Shown here: piece after piece, positions 53,968-62,287 of the stretch
How positions within the stretch are numbered: position 1 is the first letter of the stretch
Layout: each line of letters begins with the position of its first letter
Origin: Sphingomonas sp. CFBP 8760
GTDB taxonomy: Bacteria; Pseudomonadota; Alphaproteobacteria; Sphingomonadales; Sphingomonadaceae
NCBI RefSeq assembly: GCF_014841615.1
Contig: NZ_JACYUG010000004.1
Coordinates: 116,646-180,645 of the forward strand
Direction of reading: 5' to 3'
DNA length: 64,000 nucleotides
The notes under the pieces: model-generated
The model's database searches: none
What the model was told of the DNA's origin: nothing
The model's input: only the letters and a program-made list of their open reading frames with translations
Translations under genes and position numbers: made by a program

Positions 53968-55389
53968 TCACGCGCCCAGACCCCACAGGCTGGCGAGGCC
54001 GAGGAACGCGAAGAAGCCCATCGTGTCGGTCATCGTCGTCACGAACACCGCCGACGATACCGCCGGATCGATCCGGAACCGGTCCAGCGTCACCGGCACG
54101 ATCACCCCCGCCAGCCCGGCGACGAGGTTGTTGATGACCATCGCCAGCGCGATCACCAGCGACAGGTCGCGGTTGCCGAACACCACGAACGTGCCCACGC
54201 CGATCAACAGCCCCAGCGACAGGCCGTTGGCCGCCGCGATGCGGAATTCGCGCACGATCATCCGCACCGTGTTCGACGAGGTCAGCTGGTTGGTCGCCAA
54301 CGCGCGCACCACCACCGCCAGCGTCTGCGTGCCGGCATTGCCGCCCATGCCCGACACGATCGGCATCAGCACCGCCAGCAGTGCGAACCGCGCGATCGTA
54401 TCCTGGAACAGCCCGACGACGCTGGCGGCGAACATCGCCGTGCCGAGGTTGACGACCAGCCAGGTCAGCCGCGTCCGCACGGTGAAGCGGATCGGTTCGT
54501 TGATGTCGCCCTCGCCCGCGCCCGACAGGCGCAGTACGTCCTCGCCCGCCTCCTGCTGGATGATGTGGACGATGTCGTCGACGGTGATCATGCCGACCAG
54601 CCGGCCGGCGCCGTCGACCACCGCGGCGGAGATCAGCGCGTATTTCTGGAAACGGAGCGCGACCTCCTCCTGATCCATGTCGACCGGGATCAGCGTCTGT
54701 TCGCGCTGCATCACGTCGGCGACGCTGACCCATTCGGGAGTGCGCAATATCCACGACAGCGCGCAGGTGCCGACCGGCTTGTGCTGCGGATCGACGACGA
54801 AGACTTCCCAGAAGTCGGTGGTCAGTTCCTGCGCGCCGCGCAGATACGCCATCACGTCGCCCACCGTCCAATGCTCGGGCACCGCGATCAGCTCGCGCTG
54901 CATCAGGCGGCCGGCGGATTCCTCCGGATAGGACAACGCCTCCTCGATCGCGGCGCGATCGTCGGGGTCGAGCGCGCGCAGCACCGCGCGCTGCTCGTCC
55001 TCGTCCATGTCCTCGATGATCGCGACCGCGTCGTCGGTGTCGAGTTCGGCCGCCAGATCGGCGACCTCGGTCGGCGACAGCGCATCGATCAGGTCCTCGC
55101 GGACGTAATCGTTCATCTCGGCGAACACGTCGCCGTCGAGCAGTTCGGCGACCGCGCGGGCCAGCGCGGCGCGATCGGGTTGCGGGGTCAGCTCGAACAG
55201 GTCGGCGATGTCGGCGGGGTGGAGCGGCCCGACCAGCGCGCGCGCCTCCTCGTCGTTGCCGGCCGCCACCGCGTCCAGCACCGCGCGGATGAATTCGGGA
55301 CGCAGGTGGTCGTCCTCGTCCAGTTCGTTTTCCGGCAGTTCGTTCTCGGTATCGATCGTGTCGTCGGGGGCCAGCTCGCTGTCGACCAT
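53968..55389 (-). CDS. mgtE: Magnesium transporter MgtE
   Basis: About 473 residues from ATG at 55389, with GGGAGGCGGCG upstream. An acidic N-terminus leads into the helical N domain (ALVGPLHPADIADLFELT, then LSPTEVADLAAELDTDDAV), two CBS domains (YPEESAGRLMQRELIAV and RTPEWVSVADVMQREQTLIPV) and a C-terminal membrane domain of five helices with LMPIVSGMGGNAGTQTLAV, the conserved pore segment. The cytoplasmic domains close the channel when magnesium is high. The gene should supply magnesium uptake; no magnesium riboswitch was seen upstream. Confidence 0.95.
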   Translation of the reverse strand: MVDSELAPDDTIDTENELPENELDEDDHLRPEFIRAVLDAVAAGNDEEARALVGPLHPADIADLFELTPQPDRAALARAVAELLDGDVFAEMNDYVREDLIDALSPTEVADLAAELDTDDAVAIIEDMDEDEQRAVLRALDPDDRAAIEEALSYPEESAGRLMQRELIAVPEHWTVGDVMAYLRGAQELTTDFWEVFVVDPQHKPVGTCALSWILRTPEWVSVADVMQREQTLIPVDMDQEEVALRFQKYALISAAVVDGAGRLVGMITVDDIVHIIQQEAGEDVLRLSGAGEGDINEPIRFTVRTRLTWLVVNLGTAMFAASVVGLFQDTIARFALLAVLMPIVSGMGGNAGTQTLAVVVRALATNQLTSSNTVRMIVREFRIAAANGLSLGLLIGVGTFVVFGNRDLSLVIALAMVINNLVAGLAGVIVPVTLDRFRIDPAVSSAVFVTTMTDTMGFFAFLGLASLWGLGA

Positions 55390-55526
55390 CGCCGCCTCCC
55401 TCATGGTGTGCAGGCCGCGGCCCTACCGTGCCCGGCCAGCCGCGACAAGTTTGCCAGCGTCCCCCCGCATCCCTATCTGGCGCGCAACGTTAAGGCGTTC
55501 ACCAATTCCCCAAAGGAGCTTCCCTC

Positions 55527-55982
55527 ATGGCCGATATCCCCGACACGCTGATCCTGACGCTGGACGGCGGCGACGTGACGATCAAGTTGCGCCCCGATCT
55601 CGCCCCCAACCACGTCGCGCGCATCGTCGAGCTGGCGAACGACGGCTTCTACGACGGCGTCGTGTTCCACCGCGTGATCCCCGGCTTCATGGCGCAGGGC
55701 GGCGATCCCACCGGCACCGGCATGTCCGGTTCCGACAAGCCCAACCTGAAGGCGGAATTCTCGGCCGAGCCGCATGTGCGCGGCGTCTGCTCGATGGCGC
55801 GCACCAACCAGCCGGATACCGCGAACTCGCAGTTCTTCATCGTGTTCGACGACGCCCGCTTCCTCGACAAGCAGTACACCGTCTGGGGTCAGGTGACCGA
55901 CGGCATGGAACTGGTCGACGCGCTGCCCAAGGGCGAGCCCCCGCGTGAGCCGGGCAAGATCGTGAAGGCCCGCACCGCCTGA
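55527..55982 (+). CDS. Cyclophilin-type peptidylprolyl isomerase
   Basis: A 151-residue protein with AAAGGAGCTTCCCTC before the ATG and no signal peptide, so cytoplasmic. Cyclophilin landmarks: DGVVFHRVIPGFMAQGGDP (catalytic arginine), SMARTNQPDTANSQFFIVF and LDKQYTVWGQVTDGMELVD. It speeds cis-trans isomerisation of prolyl bonds during folding. It is divergent from mgtE (137 bases) and followed by a GC hairpin with a short T-run. Confidence 0.95.
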   Translation: MADIPDTLILTLDGGDVTIKLRPDLAPNHVARIVELANDGFYDGVVFHRVIPGFMAQGGDPTGTGMSGSDKPNLKAEFSAEPHVRGVCSMARTNQPDTANSQFFIVFDDARFLDKQYTVWGQVTDGMELVDALPKGEPPREPGKIVKARTA

Positions 55983-56032
55983 CGACCCGACCGGACACCG
56001 TATCTCGTCCGCGGGATACGTCCGGCCCGCAC

Positions 56033-56067
56033 CGCCCCGCCGCGCAGGGATGCACGGCGGGGCGTTT
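56033..56067 (+). terminator. Terminator of the cyclophilin gene
   Basis: CGCCCCGCCG pairs with CGGCGGGGCG (perfect 10 bp, 12-base loop) and is followed by TTTGCGTT, 50 bases past the stop. Confidence 0.7.
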
Positions 56068-56103
56068 GCGTTGAAACCCCCGCGCCTTCCGTGCGTTCGG
56101 CCA

Positions 56104-56123
56104 ACATGACATTTTTGTCATGT
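56104..56123. promoter_or_regulatory. Candidate operator ACATGACA-TTTT-TGTCATGT
   Basis: A perfect 8-bp inverted repeat with a 4-base centre lies 45 bases before the start of the secreted protein gene at 56169. It overlaps a possible -35 (TTGTCA), so it may be a repressor site controlling that gene and the porin-like gene after it. Confidence 0.5.
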
Positions 56124-56168
56124 ACGATATCGGCCAATATGGGCCGGACCGTTCGCAAGGAGAGCATG

Positions 56169-56642
56169 ATGACCCGTATTCTCGCCGCCGGGGCGGCGCT
56201 CGCGCTCACCGCGCTGGCGCCGCTTGCCCCCGCTTTCTCCAATCCCGTCCTTTCCGTCGATCACGCGCTGCGGGTGGATCATCACGCCGGCCCCGTCGAC
56301 GCCCGCTACCGCGGCGACGTAAAGATCCGCCAGCAACAGGTCGGCGCGGTCGGCCCCGGCGGCCGCCCCTCGACGCTGCGCTGCACTTGGGCGGGCGACA
56401 TGACCGTTGCGCGTGAGGCGCGGACGGCATCGGGCGCGATGATGACGCGTGTCGTATCGCGCGATGCGGTCGTCACCGGCAGCCATGTCGGCTGGTGCGG
56501 TTCGCAGCGCCGGGCGATCGCGGCGCAGATCGCGGCGCGCCGCGATGCGCTGGACCGTCATCTCCAGGCGGTGGCGCGGGAGGATCATCAGGTCCTGCGC
56601 GCCGAACTGGATCGCTTCCACGGTAACGTCGACGTCGGATGA
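56169..56642 (+). CDS. Secreted protein of unknown function
   Basis: A 157-residue protein read from ATG at 56169 (AAGGAG six bases upstream; ATG at 56166 is possible). Signal peptide MTRILAAGAALALTALAPLAPA. The mature part contains two cysteines (STLRCTWAGDM and VGWCGSQRR) that may pair, then a helical C-terminus (RAIAAQIAARRDALDRHLQA). I do not recognise the family. The porin-like gene begins 15 bases after its stop, so they probably form a two-gene unit under the palindrome at 56104-56123. Confidence 0.65.
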   Translation: MTRILAAGAALALTALAPLAPAFSNPVLSVDHALRVDHHAGPVDARYRGDVKIRQQQVGAVGPGGRPSTLRCTWAGDMTVAREARTASGAMMTRVVSRDAVVTGSHVGWCGSQRRAIAAQIAARRDALDRHLQAVAREDHQVLRAELDRFHGNVDVG

Positions 56643-56656
56643 GGCATATTCCGGGA

Positions 56657-57400
56657 ATGAGACATATTCTGGCGGTGATGACGGGCGCGACGACGGTCGC
56701 CGCGCCCGCGCTGGCACAGGTGTCGCCGACGCTCGGCGTCGAGGCGACGACCGACGAACGCCGCCGCGGCCTCAGCTGGAGTGAGGGGCGGGCGTCCGCG
56801 TCGGGTGACGTGCTGCTGCCGGTCGGCCCGGTCGATGCGTCCGCGCGGATCGCCGCGATACGCGGATCGGGCCGGCACGGCGGCGCCGATGCGGTGCTCG
56901 ATCTGGGCGTGGGCACGGGCTGGGACGTCGGCGCGATCCGGTTGCGGGCGACCGTGACGGGACATCTGTTCACGGGGGCGCGCGGCGGAATGGATTATGT
57001 CGAGGCGGGCGGCACCGCCAGCTATGGCATCGGTCCCCTGCGCATGACCGGCGGCGCGATGCTGGCCCCCTCGCAAGCCGCGATCGGCGGCAGCAACCTC
57101 CACCTCTTCGCCGATGCCGATGCCGGCATCCCCGGCACCCCGGTCACGCTGGTCGCGGGCATCGGCCATTCGTCGGGCGGGGTCGGCGATGCCGTCCGGG
57201 CGCCCGCCCGTGCGCAACGCCTGCGTCCCGGCGGCGACTATACGAACTGGCGGCTGGGGATCGAACACCGCCAAGGGCCGCTGACGCTGGCGCTCGACTA
57301 TACCGGCACCGATGTCCGGCGCGCCGATGCCTTCGGCCCCTTCGCCGATGCGCGCCATGCCGGCGACCGCATCCTGGGCCGGGTGCAGTTCGGCCTGTAG
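56657..57400 (+). CDS. TorF-family putative porin
   Basis: About 247 residues from ATG at 56657 (CCGGGA upstream); ATG at 56639, overlapping the previous stop, is an alternative. Signal peptide MRHILAVMTGATTVAAPALAQ. TLGVEATTDERRRGLSWSEG near the start of the mature protein and alternating strands (DVGAIRLRATVTGHLF, YVEAGGTASYGIGPL) fit the Gcw_chp/TorF outer-membrane barrel family. The protein ends RILGRVQFGL, a typical barrel C-terminus close to phenylalanine. Substrate unknown. Confidence 0.7.
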   Translation: MRHILAVMTGATTVAAPALAQVSPTLGVEATTDERRRGLSWSEGRASASGDVLLPVGPVDASARIAAIRGSGRHGGADAVLDLGVGTGWDVGAIRLRATVTGHLFTGARGGMDYVEAGGTASYGIGPLRMTGGAMLAPSQAAIGGSNLHLFADADAGIPGTPVTLVAGIGHSSGGVGDAVRAPARAQRLRPGGDYTNWRLGIEHRQGPLTLALDYTGTDVRRADAFGPFADARHAGDRILGRVQFGL

Positions 57401-57434
57401 CAGTTCGGCCTGTAGCGGGTCTGCCTGTGGCGGA

Positions 57435-58328
57435 TCAGGCCTCGCGTTCGTCGGTCAGCGTGAACAGCCAGTCGTGGAACATCTTCACCGGCCGGGTCTG
57501 CATCGCGCGCGGGCGGCACACGAACCAGTGGCTGTATGGGCTCTCCACCTCGATATCGGGGAACAGGCGGACCAGGCGGGGGTCGTTGGCGTGGTTGAAG
57601 TGACTGGCATGCATGAAGGCGATGCCCAGCCCCTGCGCCGCCGCCTCCAGCATCAGTCCGCCCGAATCGAACAGGTCGACCGCCATCGGTTTCAGCGGGC
57701 CGATGCCGGCCGCGCTCGACCAGGCGCCGATCGTGTCGGGCATCTCGCGATGGAGCAGCGCGGTCTGCCCGGCCAATTGCGACGGATGCGCGATCGGTCG
57801 TGGCCCCTCGATCAGGTGGCGCGCGCCGATGACGTAGACCGAATTGCGGTCGAAGCGCCGCGCGTAAAGCGCCGGATCGATCTCCCGCCCCAGCGCGATC
57901 ACCGCGTCCAGCCCGTCGCCCAGCCGCGCGATGCCATGCCCGGCGGTGTCGATGTCGAGGTGCAGTTCCGGATGCGCCTGTCGCAACGCACCCAGATGCG
58001 GGAACAGCCGCTGCGCCGCGAACAGCGGCAGCACGCCCAGCCGCAGCCGCAACAGGCCGGACCCCACCGTCATCGCCTCCACCGCATCGGACAGCTGGTC
58101 GAGCACGGGCGCGATCTGCACCAGCAGCCACTCGCCATCCTCGTTCAGCACCATCGCCTGATGGCGGCGGGCGAACAGCGGCTTGGCGATGAAGCGTTCG
58201 AGCGACTGGATGCGTCGGCTGAGCGCGGGGGCGGAGAGCGACAGCTCCTCGGCCGCGGCCTTGATCGAACCCAGCCGTGCGACCTGCACGAACGCCTCGA
58301 TCGATCCCAGGGGTGGCAGCCTTCGCAT
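57435..58328 (-). CDS. LysR-family transcriptional regulator
   Basis: About 297 residues from ATG at 58328, with GGGAGAGGAGAT upstream; the frame to 58361 adds nothing conserved. The winged helix-turn-helix is RLPPLGSIEAFVQVARLGSI with KAAAEELSLSAPALSRRIQSLE; the GcvA-like effector domain has LRLGVLPLFAAQRLFP, LDAVIALG and LGIAFMHASHF. LysR proteins often regulate a divergent gene, here either the Cdc48-like ATPase or the candidate small RNA at 58421-58497. The co-inducer is unknown. Confidence 0.9.
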   Translation of the reverse strand: MRRLPPLGSIEAFVQVARLGSIKAAAEELSLSAPALSRRIQSLERFIAKPLFARRHQAMVLNEDGEWLLVQIAPVLDQLSDAVEAMTVGSGLLRLRLGVLPLFAAQRLFPHLGALRQAHPELHLDIDTAGHGIARLGDGLDAVIALGREIDPALYARRFDRNSVYVIGARHLIEGPRPIAHPSQLAGQTALLHREMPDTIGAWSSAAGIGPLKPMAVDLFDSGGLMLEAAAQGLGIAFMHASHFNHANDPRLVRLFPDIEVESPYSHWFVCRPRAMQTRPVKMFHDWLFTLTDEREA

Positions 58329-58420
58329 ATCTCCTCTCCCGTCGTCCGATGTGCCCGCCAATTGTCAGACATGCAATCGCGATATCGCTTTTCGCACTTG
58401 CAGCATAGACCAACATGGAT

Positions 58421-58497
58421 CAGAAAGGGCGTGCCTTTCAGGCATCCTCTCCTAAAAACTTCACGGGCTGGCGGTTTCGCTGGCCCTTTTTTTGTGC
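58421..58497 (+). ncRNA. Candidate small RNA or terminated leader
   Basis: A terminator at 58465-58493 stands on the plus strand with no gene in front of it: the only gene upstream (LysR) reads the other way. Before it lie a GAAAGG-GCGTG-CCTTTC hairpin and a single-stranded CATCCTCTCCTAAAAACTTC, whose CCTCTCCT could pair with ribosome-binding sites, as in several alphaproteobacterial small RNAs. It could also be an attenuated leader of the Cdc48-like gene. The 5' end is a guess; no convincing promoter was placed. Confidence 0.5.
58465..58493 (+). terminator. Strong intrinsic terminator without an upstream gene
   Basis: GGGCTGGCG pairs with CGCTGGCCC (two G-U pairs) around GTTT, followed by seven T. 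It lies 83 bases before the Cdc48-like start. Confidence 0.85.
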
Positions 58498-58575
58498 GCG
58501 GCGCATGGCGCCAGCCCCTCGCGCCATCGCATCCGGCTTCCTACCTGACGGGTTCGACGCCCGAAAGGATGCCTG

Positions 58576-60867
58576 ATGGCCGATACCGATACTCCCCCAC
58601 GCAAGATCCAGGTGGCGAACAGCCGGCCGGAGGATTCGGGCCGTGGCCTCGCCCACCTGCCGCGCACGCTGATGGCGGCGCTGGGCGTGGGCGAGGGCGA
58701 CGTGATCGAGATCGTCGGCAAACAGTCGACGCCGGCGCGCGCGGTCGGCCCCTATCCGGAGGACGAGGGGCTCGACCTGCTGCGCATCGACGGCTTGCAG
58801 CGCGCCAATGCCGGCGTCGGCTCGGGCGATTTCGTCGAGGTGCGCCGCGCCGAATCGAAGCCCGCCACCCGCGTCGTCTTCGCGCCCGCACAACAGAATC
58901 TGCGCTTGCAGGGATCGTCGAACGCGCTGAAGCGCACCTTCCTAGGCCGCCCTTTCTGCCAGGGCGACGTGGTGGCGACCGCGGGGCACCAGCGCGTGGC
59001 GGACATGCCGCCGACCGTGCAGCGCTTCATGAACGCCCCTGCCTATGCGTTGCAGGAAATCCGGCTTCAAGTCGTCTCCGCCAGTCCCAAGGGCGTCGTC
59101 CATATCGACGAGAATACCGAGATCGAGCTGCGTCCCGAATATGAGGAGGTGCGCGACGCCCGCCGCGCCGACGTGACGTATGACGATATCGGCGGCATGG
59201 CGGCGACGATCGACAATCTGCGCGAGATGGTCGAGCTGCCGCTGCGTTACCCCGAACTGTTCCAGCGGCTGGGCGTCGATCCCCCCAAAGGCGTGTTGCT
59301 GCATGGCCCGCCCGGCACCGGCAAGACGCGGTTGGCCCGCGCGGTCGCCAACGAATCGGACGCGCAGTTCTTCCTCATCAACGGGCCGGAGATCATGGGC
59401 TCGTCCTACGGCGAGTCCGAAGGCCGGCTGCGCGAGGTGTTCGAGGAAGCGGCGAAGGCCGCGCCCTCCATCGTGTTCATCGACGAGATCGATTCGATCG
59501 CCCCCAAGCGCGGCCAGGTGCAGGGTGAGGCGGAGAAGCGCGTCGTCGCGCAGCTGTTGACGTTGATGGACGGGCTGGAGGCACGCGCCAACCTCGTCGT
59601 GATCGCCGCCACCAACCGCCCCGAGGCGATCGACGAGGCGTTGCGCCGTCCCGGCCGGTTCGACCGCGAGATCGTGGTCGGCGTGCCCGACGAGCGTGGC
59701 CGCCGCGAAATCCTCGGCATTCACACCCGCGGGATGCCGCTGGGCGACAAGGTCGACCTCGCCGAGCTCGCGCGGACCACCTATGGCTTCGTCGGTGCCG
59801 ATCTGGCGGCGCTGACCCGCGAGGCGGCGATCGAGGCGGTGCGGCGGATCATGCCGAAGCTGAACCTTGAGGAACGCACCATCCCGCCCGAGGTGCTCGA
59901 CACGCTGTCGGTGACGCGCGAGGATTTCCTAGGTGCCCTCAAGCGCGTGCAGCCGTCGGCGATGCGCGAGGTGATGGTGGAGGCACCGCGTGTCCGCTGG
60001 GAGGATGTCGGCGGGCTCGACGATGCGCAGATGCGCCTGAAGGAAGGCGTCGAACTGCCGCTCAAGGACCCGGACGCGTTCCGGCGGCTCGGCATCCGGC
60101 CGGCGCGCGCCTTCCTGCTCTACGGCCCGCCCGGCACCGGCAAGACGCTGCTCGCCAAGGCGGTGGCGCGCGAGGCGGAGGCGAACTTCATCGCCACCAA
60201 GTCGAGCGACCTGCTGAGCAAATGGTATGGCGAAAGCGAACAGCAGATCGCCCGCCTGTTCCAGCGCGCGCGGCAGGTGGCGCCGACGGTGATCTTCATC
60301 GACGAACTCGACAGCCTCGTCCCCGCGCGCGGGTCCGGCGCGGGCGAACCGCAGGTGACCGAGCGGGTGGTGAACACCATCCTCGCCGAGATGGACGGGC
60401 TGGAGGAGCTCCAGTCGGTGGTGGTGATCGGCGCGACCAACCGGCCCAATCTGGTCGATCCCGCGCTGCTGCGGCCGGGCCGGTTCGACGAGCTGATCTA
60501 TGTCGGCCTGCCCGATACCCCGGGGCGGCTGCGCATCCTGAAGATCCAGACCGCCAAGATGCCGCTCGCCGCCGATGTCGATCTGGAGGAGGTGGCGCGC
60601 CGGACCGAACGGTTCACCGGCGCCGACCTGGAGGACGTGACGCGCCGCGCCGGTCTGGTCGCGCTGCGCCGCTCGCTCCAGAGCACCGAGGTGACGATGG
60701 CGGATTTCGAATCGGCCCTCACCGAATCGCGCGCCAGTGTCACGCCCGAAACCGAGCGCGATTACGAGCAGATGGCCGCCCGCCTGAAACAGGATGCCAC
60801 CGCGGTCCAGCCGATCGGTTTCATCAGCCCCGGCCAGTTGACGCCGCGAGGCAGCAAGGGGGAGTAG
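58576..60867 (+). CDS. Cdc48/VCP-like AAA ATPase
   Basis: A 763-residue two-ring AAA ATPase, the length and order of Cdc48/p97/VAT: an N domain (about 1-195, double-psi barrel start KIQVANSRPEDSGRGLAHLP), then D1 with GPPGTGKTRLARAVANE, IVFIDEIDSIAPKR and RPGRFDREIVVGVP, and D2 with GPPGTGKTLLAKAVAREAE, VIFIDELDSLVPARG and RPGRFDELIYVGLP. Both Walker A and B sites and arginine fingers look intact. In archaea and eukaryotes it unfolds proteins and dismantles complexes. Bacterial copies are scattered and little studied. The C-terminus lacks the archaeal/eukaryotic tail motif recognised by cofactors. It is divergent from a LysR gene. Confidence 0.95.
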   Translation: MADTDTPPRKIQVANSRPEDSGRGLAHLPRTLMAALGVGEGDVIEIVGKQSTPARAVGPYPEDEGLDLLRIDGLQRANAGVGSGDFVEVRRAESKPATRVVFAPAQQNLRLQGSSNALKRTFLGRPFCQGDVVATAGHQRVADMPPTVQRFMNAPAYALQEIRLQVVSASPKGVVHIDENTEIELRPEYEEVRDARRADVTYDDIGGMAATIDNLREMVELPLRYPELFQRLGVDPPKGVLLHGPPGTGKTRLARAVANESDAQFFLINGPEIMGSSYGESEGRLREVFEEAAKAAPSIVFIDEIDSIAPKRGQVQGEAEKRVVAQLLTLMDGLEARANLVVIAATNRPEAIDEALRRPGRFDREIVVGVPDERGRREILGIHTRGMPLGDKVDLAELARTTYGFVGADLAALTREAAIEAVRRIMPKLNLEERTIPPEVLDTLSVTREDFLGALKRVQPSAMREVMVEAPRVRWEDVGGLDDAQMRLKEGVELPLKDPDAFRRLGIRPARAFLLYGPPGTGKTLLAKAVAREAEANFIATKSSDLLSKWYGESEQQIARLFQRARQVAPTVIFIDELDSLVPARGSGAGEPQVTERVVNTILAEMDGLEELQSVVVIGATNRPNLVDPALLRPGRFDELIYVGLPDTPGRLRILKIQTAKMPLAADVDLEEVARRTERFTGADLEDVTRRAGLVALRRSLQSTEVTMADFESALTESRASVTPETERDYEQMAARLKQDATAVQPIGFISPGQLTPRGSKGE

Positions 60868-60878
60868 ACCCCGCCTCA

Positions 60879-60949
60879 TCCGTCACCGCGAGCGTAGCGA
60901 AGCGATCCCGTGCGTTGTGGGTGCGGCCCGCCACGCTCGCGGTGACGGA
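60879..60949. repeat. REP-like inverted repeat
   Basis: TCCGTCACCGCGAGCGT and ACGCTCGCGGTGACGGA form a perfect 17-bp inverted repeat around a 37-base centre holding AGCGAAGCGATCC. It is related to the repeats at 43145 and 43300, and sits between convergent genes. Confidence 0.8.
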
Positions 60950-60962
60950 CCAGCCGCAAACA

Positions 60963-61289
60963 TCATCCGCGATCCCGCGCCCACCGGTATGACCGCCCGA
61001 CCGTCGTCACCGCCACTTCGTAGCGGTCGTACCACTCCGCCCGCCCACCGTCGCGGATCGCGGCATGGTCGGGGTGCGCGCGCCATGCCAGTGCCGCCGC
61101 CTCGTCCGCCCACCAGCTGACGGTGATGCCGAACCCGTCCGCCCCGCGTGCGCTGTCGACGCCGCGATAACCGGGCTGGAGGGCGGCCAGACGATCCATC
61201 GCGATGGCGGCGGCGGCATAATCCGCTTCACCATCACTGCGTCGCTGCGATGAAAAGATCACCGCCACCTGTCCCGTCCGGTCGGTCAT
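60963..61289 (-). CDS. Antibiotic biosynthesis monooxygenase-like (ABM) small protein
   Basis: A 108-residue protein from ATG at 61289, with AGGGGGGC upstream. VAVIFSSQRRSDGEADYAAA, MDRLAALQPGYRGVDSARG and ITVSWWADEAAALAWRAHPD are the dimeric ferredoxin-like pattern of ABM-domain proteins of the YgiN/LsrG type; PGYRG and the WW-E-A-W region are typical. These can be monooxygenases, isomerases or non-enzymatic, so function is open. It is the only gene in this gap. Confidence 0.82.
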   Translation of the reverse strand: MTDRTGQVAVIFSSQRRSDGEADYAAAAIAMDRLAALQPGYRGVDSARGADGFGITVSWWADEAAALAWRAHPDHAAIRDGGRAEWYDRYEVAVTTVGRSYRWARDRG

Positions 61290-61472
61290 GCCCCCTGGAA
61301 TACCCCATCGCCGTAGCGGCAGGGAAGGGGAAGTGCGGGGTCGGCGGTGCCCCATCGCGGGGCGGTCTGTCGCACGATTGAAACCCTATCCCTTGCAACA
61401 CGTTCGGCACCTGTGCGACGGAGGGGTCAAGACCTCGCCGTTCGTGTGGGGACCACGATCGACAGGATTTCG

Positions 61473-62084
61473 ATGGCAAGCTCGACCTCCGCCGCCCGCC
61501 GCGTGCGCCGCCCCGCCGGAATTCCTTCCCCGGCACAGATGTTCTTCCAGGGTTTTCTCAAGCACCCGGTGATGGTGGGATCGATCATCCCGTCGTCCGA
61601 CAAGCTGATCCGCAAGATGCTGGACCGGGTGGACTGGGCCAATTGCAAGCTGTTCGTCGAATACGGCCCCGGTGTCGGCACCTTCTGCCGTCCGATCCTG
61701 GAACGCATGGCGCCCGACGCGACGCTGATCGCGATCGACACCAATGCCGACTTCATCCGCTATCTCGATGCCACGATCGTCGATCCGCGGTTCCAGCCGG
61801 TCGAGGGGTCGGCGGCCGATGTCGCGACGATCATCGCCGAACGGGGGTTCGCTGCGGCGGACTATATCCTGTCGGGCCTGCCCTTCTCCACGCTGCCCCC
61901 CGGCGTCGGCCCGGCGATCGCGGCGGCGACGCACGCCACGCTCAATCCCGGTGGTGCCTTCCTGGTCTATCAGTTCAGCCCCAAGGTGAAGGACTTCCTG
62001 GTCCCGCACTGGCAGCGGATCGACCACGACATGGAATGGTGGAACGTGCCGCCCGCGCAGTTGTACTGGGCCTGGAAGGACTGA
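61473..62084 (+). CDS. PmtA-like phospholipid methyltransferase
   Basis: A 203-residue SAM-dependent methyltransferase with GACAGGATTTCG before the ATG. A short amphipathic N-terminal part (PAQMFFQGFLKHPVMVGSII) precedes the SAM-binding glycine motif VEYGPGVGTFCRPIL and acidic loop IAIDTNADFIRYL; DYILSGLPFSTLPPGV carries the family's substrate motif. This matches PmtA, which methylates phosphatidylethanolamine toward phosphatidylcholine in alphaproteobacteria. A cardiolipin-synthase-like gene lies 203 bases further on the opposite strand. Assignment to PmtA, as opposed to a related rRNA/lipid methyltransferase, is not certain. Confidence 0.75.
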   Translation: MASSTSAARRVRRPAGIPSPAQMFFQGFLKHPVMVGSIIPSSDKLIRKMLDRVDWANCKLFVEYGPGVGTFCRPILERMAPDATLIAIDTNADFIRYLDATIVDPRFQPVEGSAADVATIIAERGFAAADYILSGLPFSTLPPGVGPAIAAATHATLNPGGAFLVYQFSPKVKDFLVPHWQRIDHDMEWWNVPPAQLYWAWKD

Positions 62085-62253
62085 GCGCAGACGCGGCCAC
62101 GCCCGCGTCGGTGCCGCCCGGCGGCAGCGCGAAGTCCGGCCGGCGGGTCGGCATCGCCGATCCCGTCCGACGTAAAGACGGCGGCTTTGCCGTCGTACCT
62201 TTCCCCATCGTCGCACACACGATGAAGCGGTTCAGCGCTACGTGGACCATCAT

Positions 62254-62281
62254 GATCGCGTCACCACGCTCACCGTGACGG
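62254..62281 (-). repeat. Degenerate REP-like half element
   Basis: On the minus strand CCGTCACGGTGAGCGTGGTG resembles the start of the REP-like repeat at 60879 with several changes. The rest of 62085-62287 shows nothing I can name. Confidence 0.4.
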
Positions 62282-62287
62282 CGTGAC

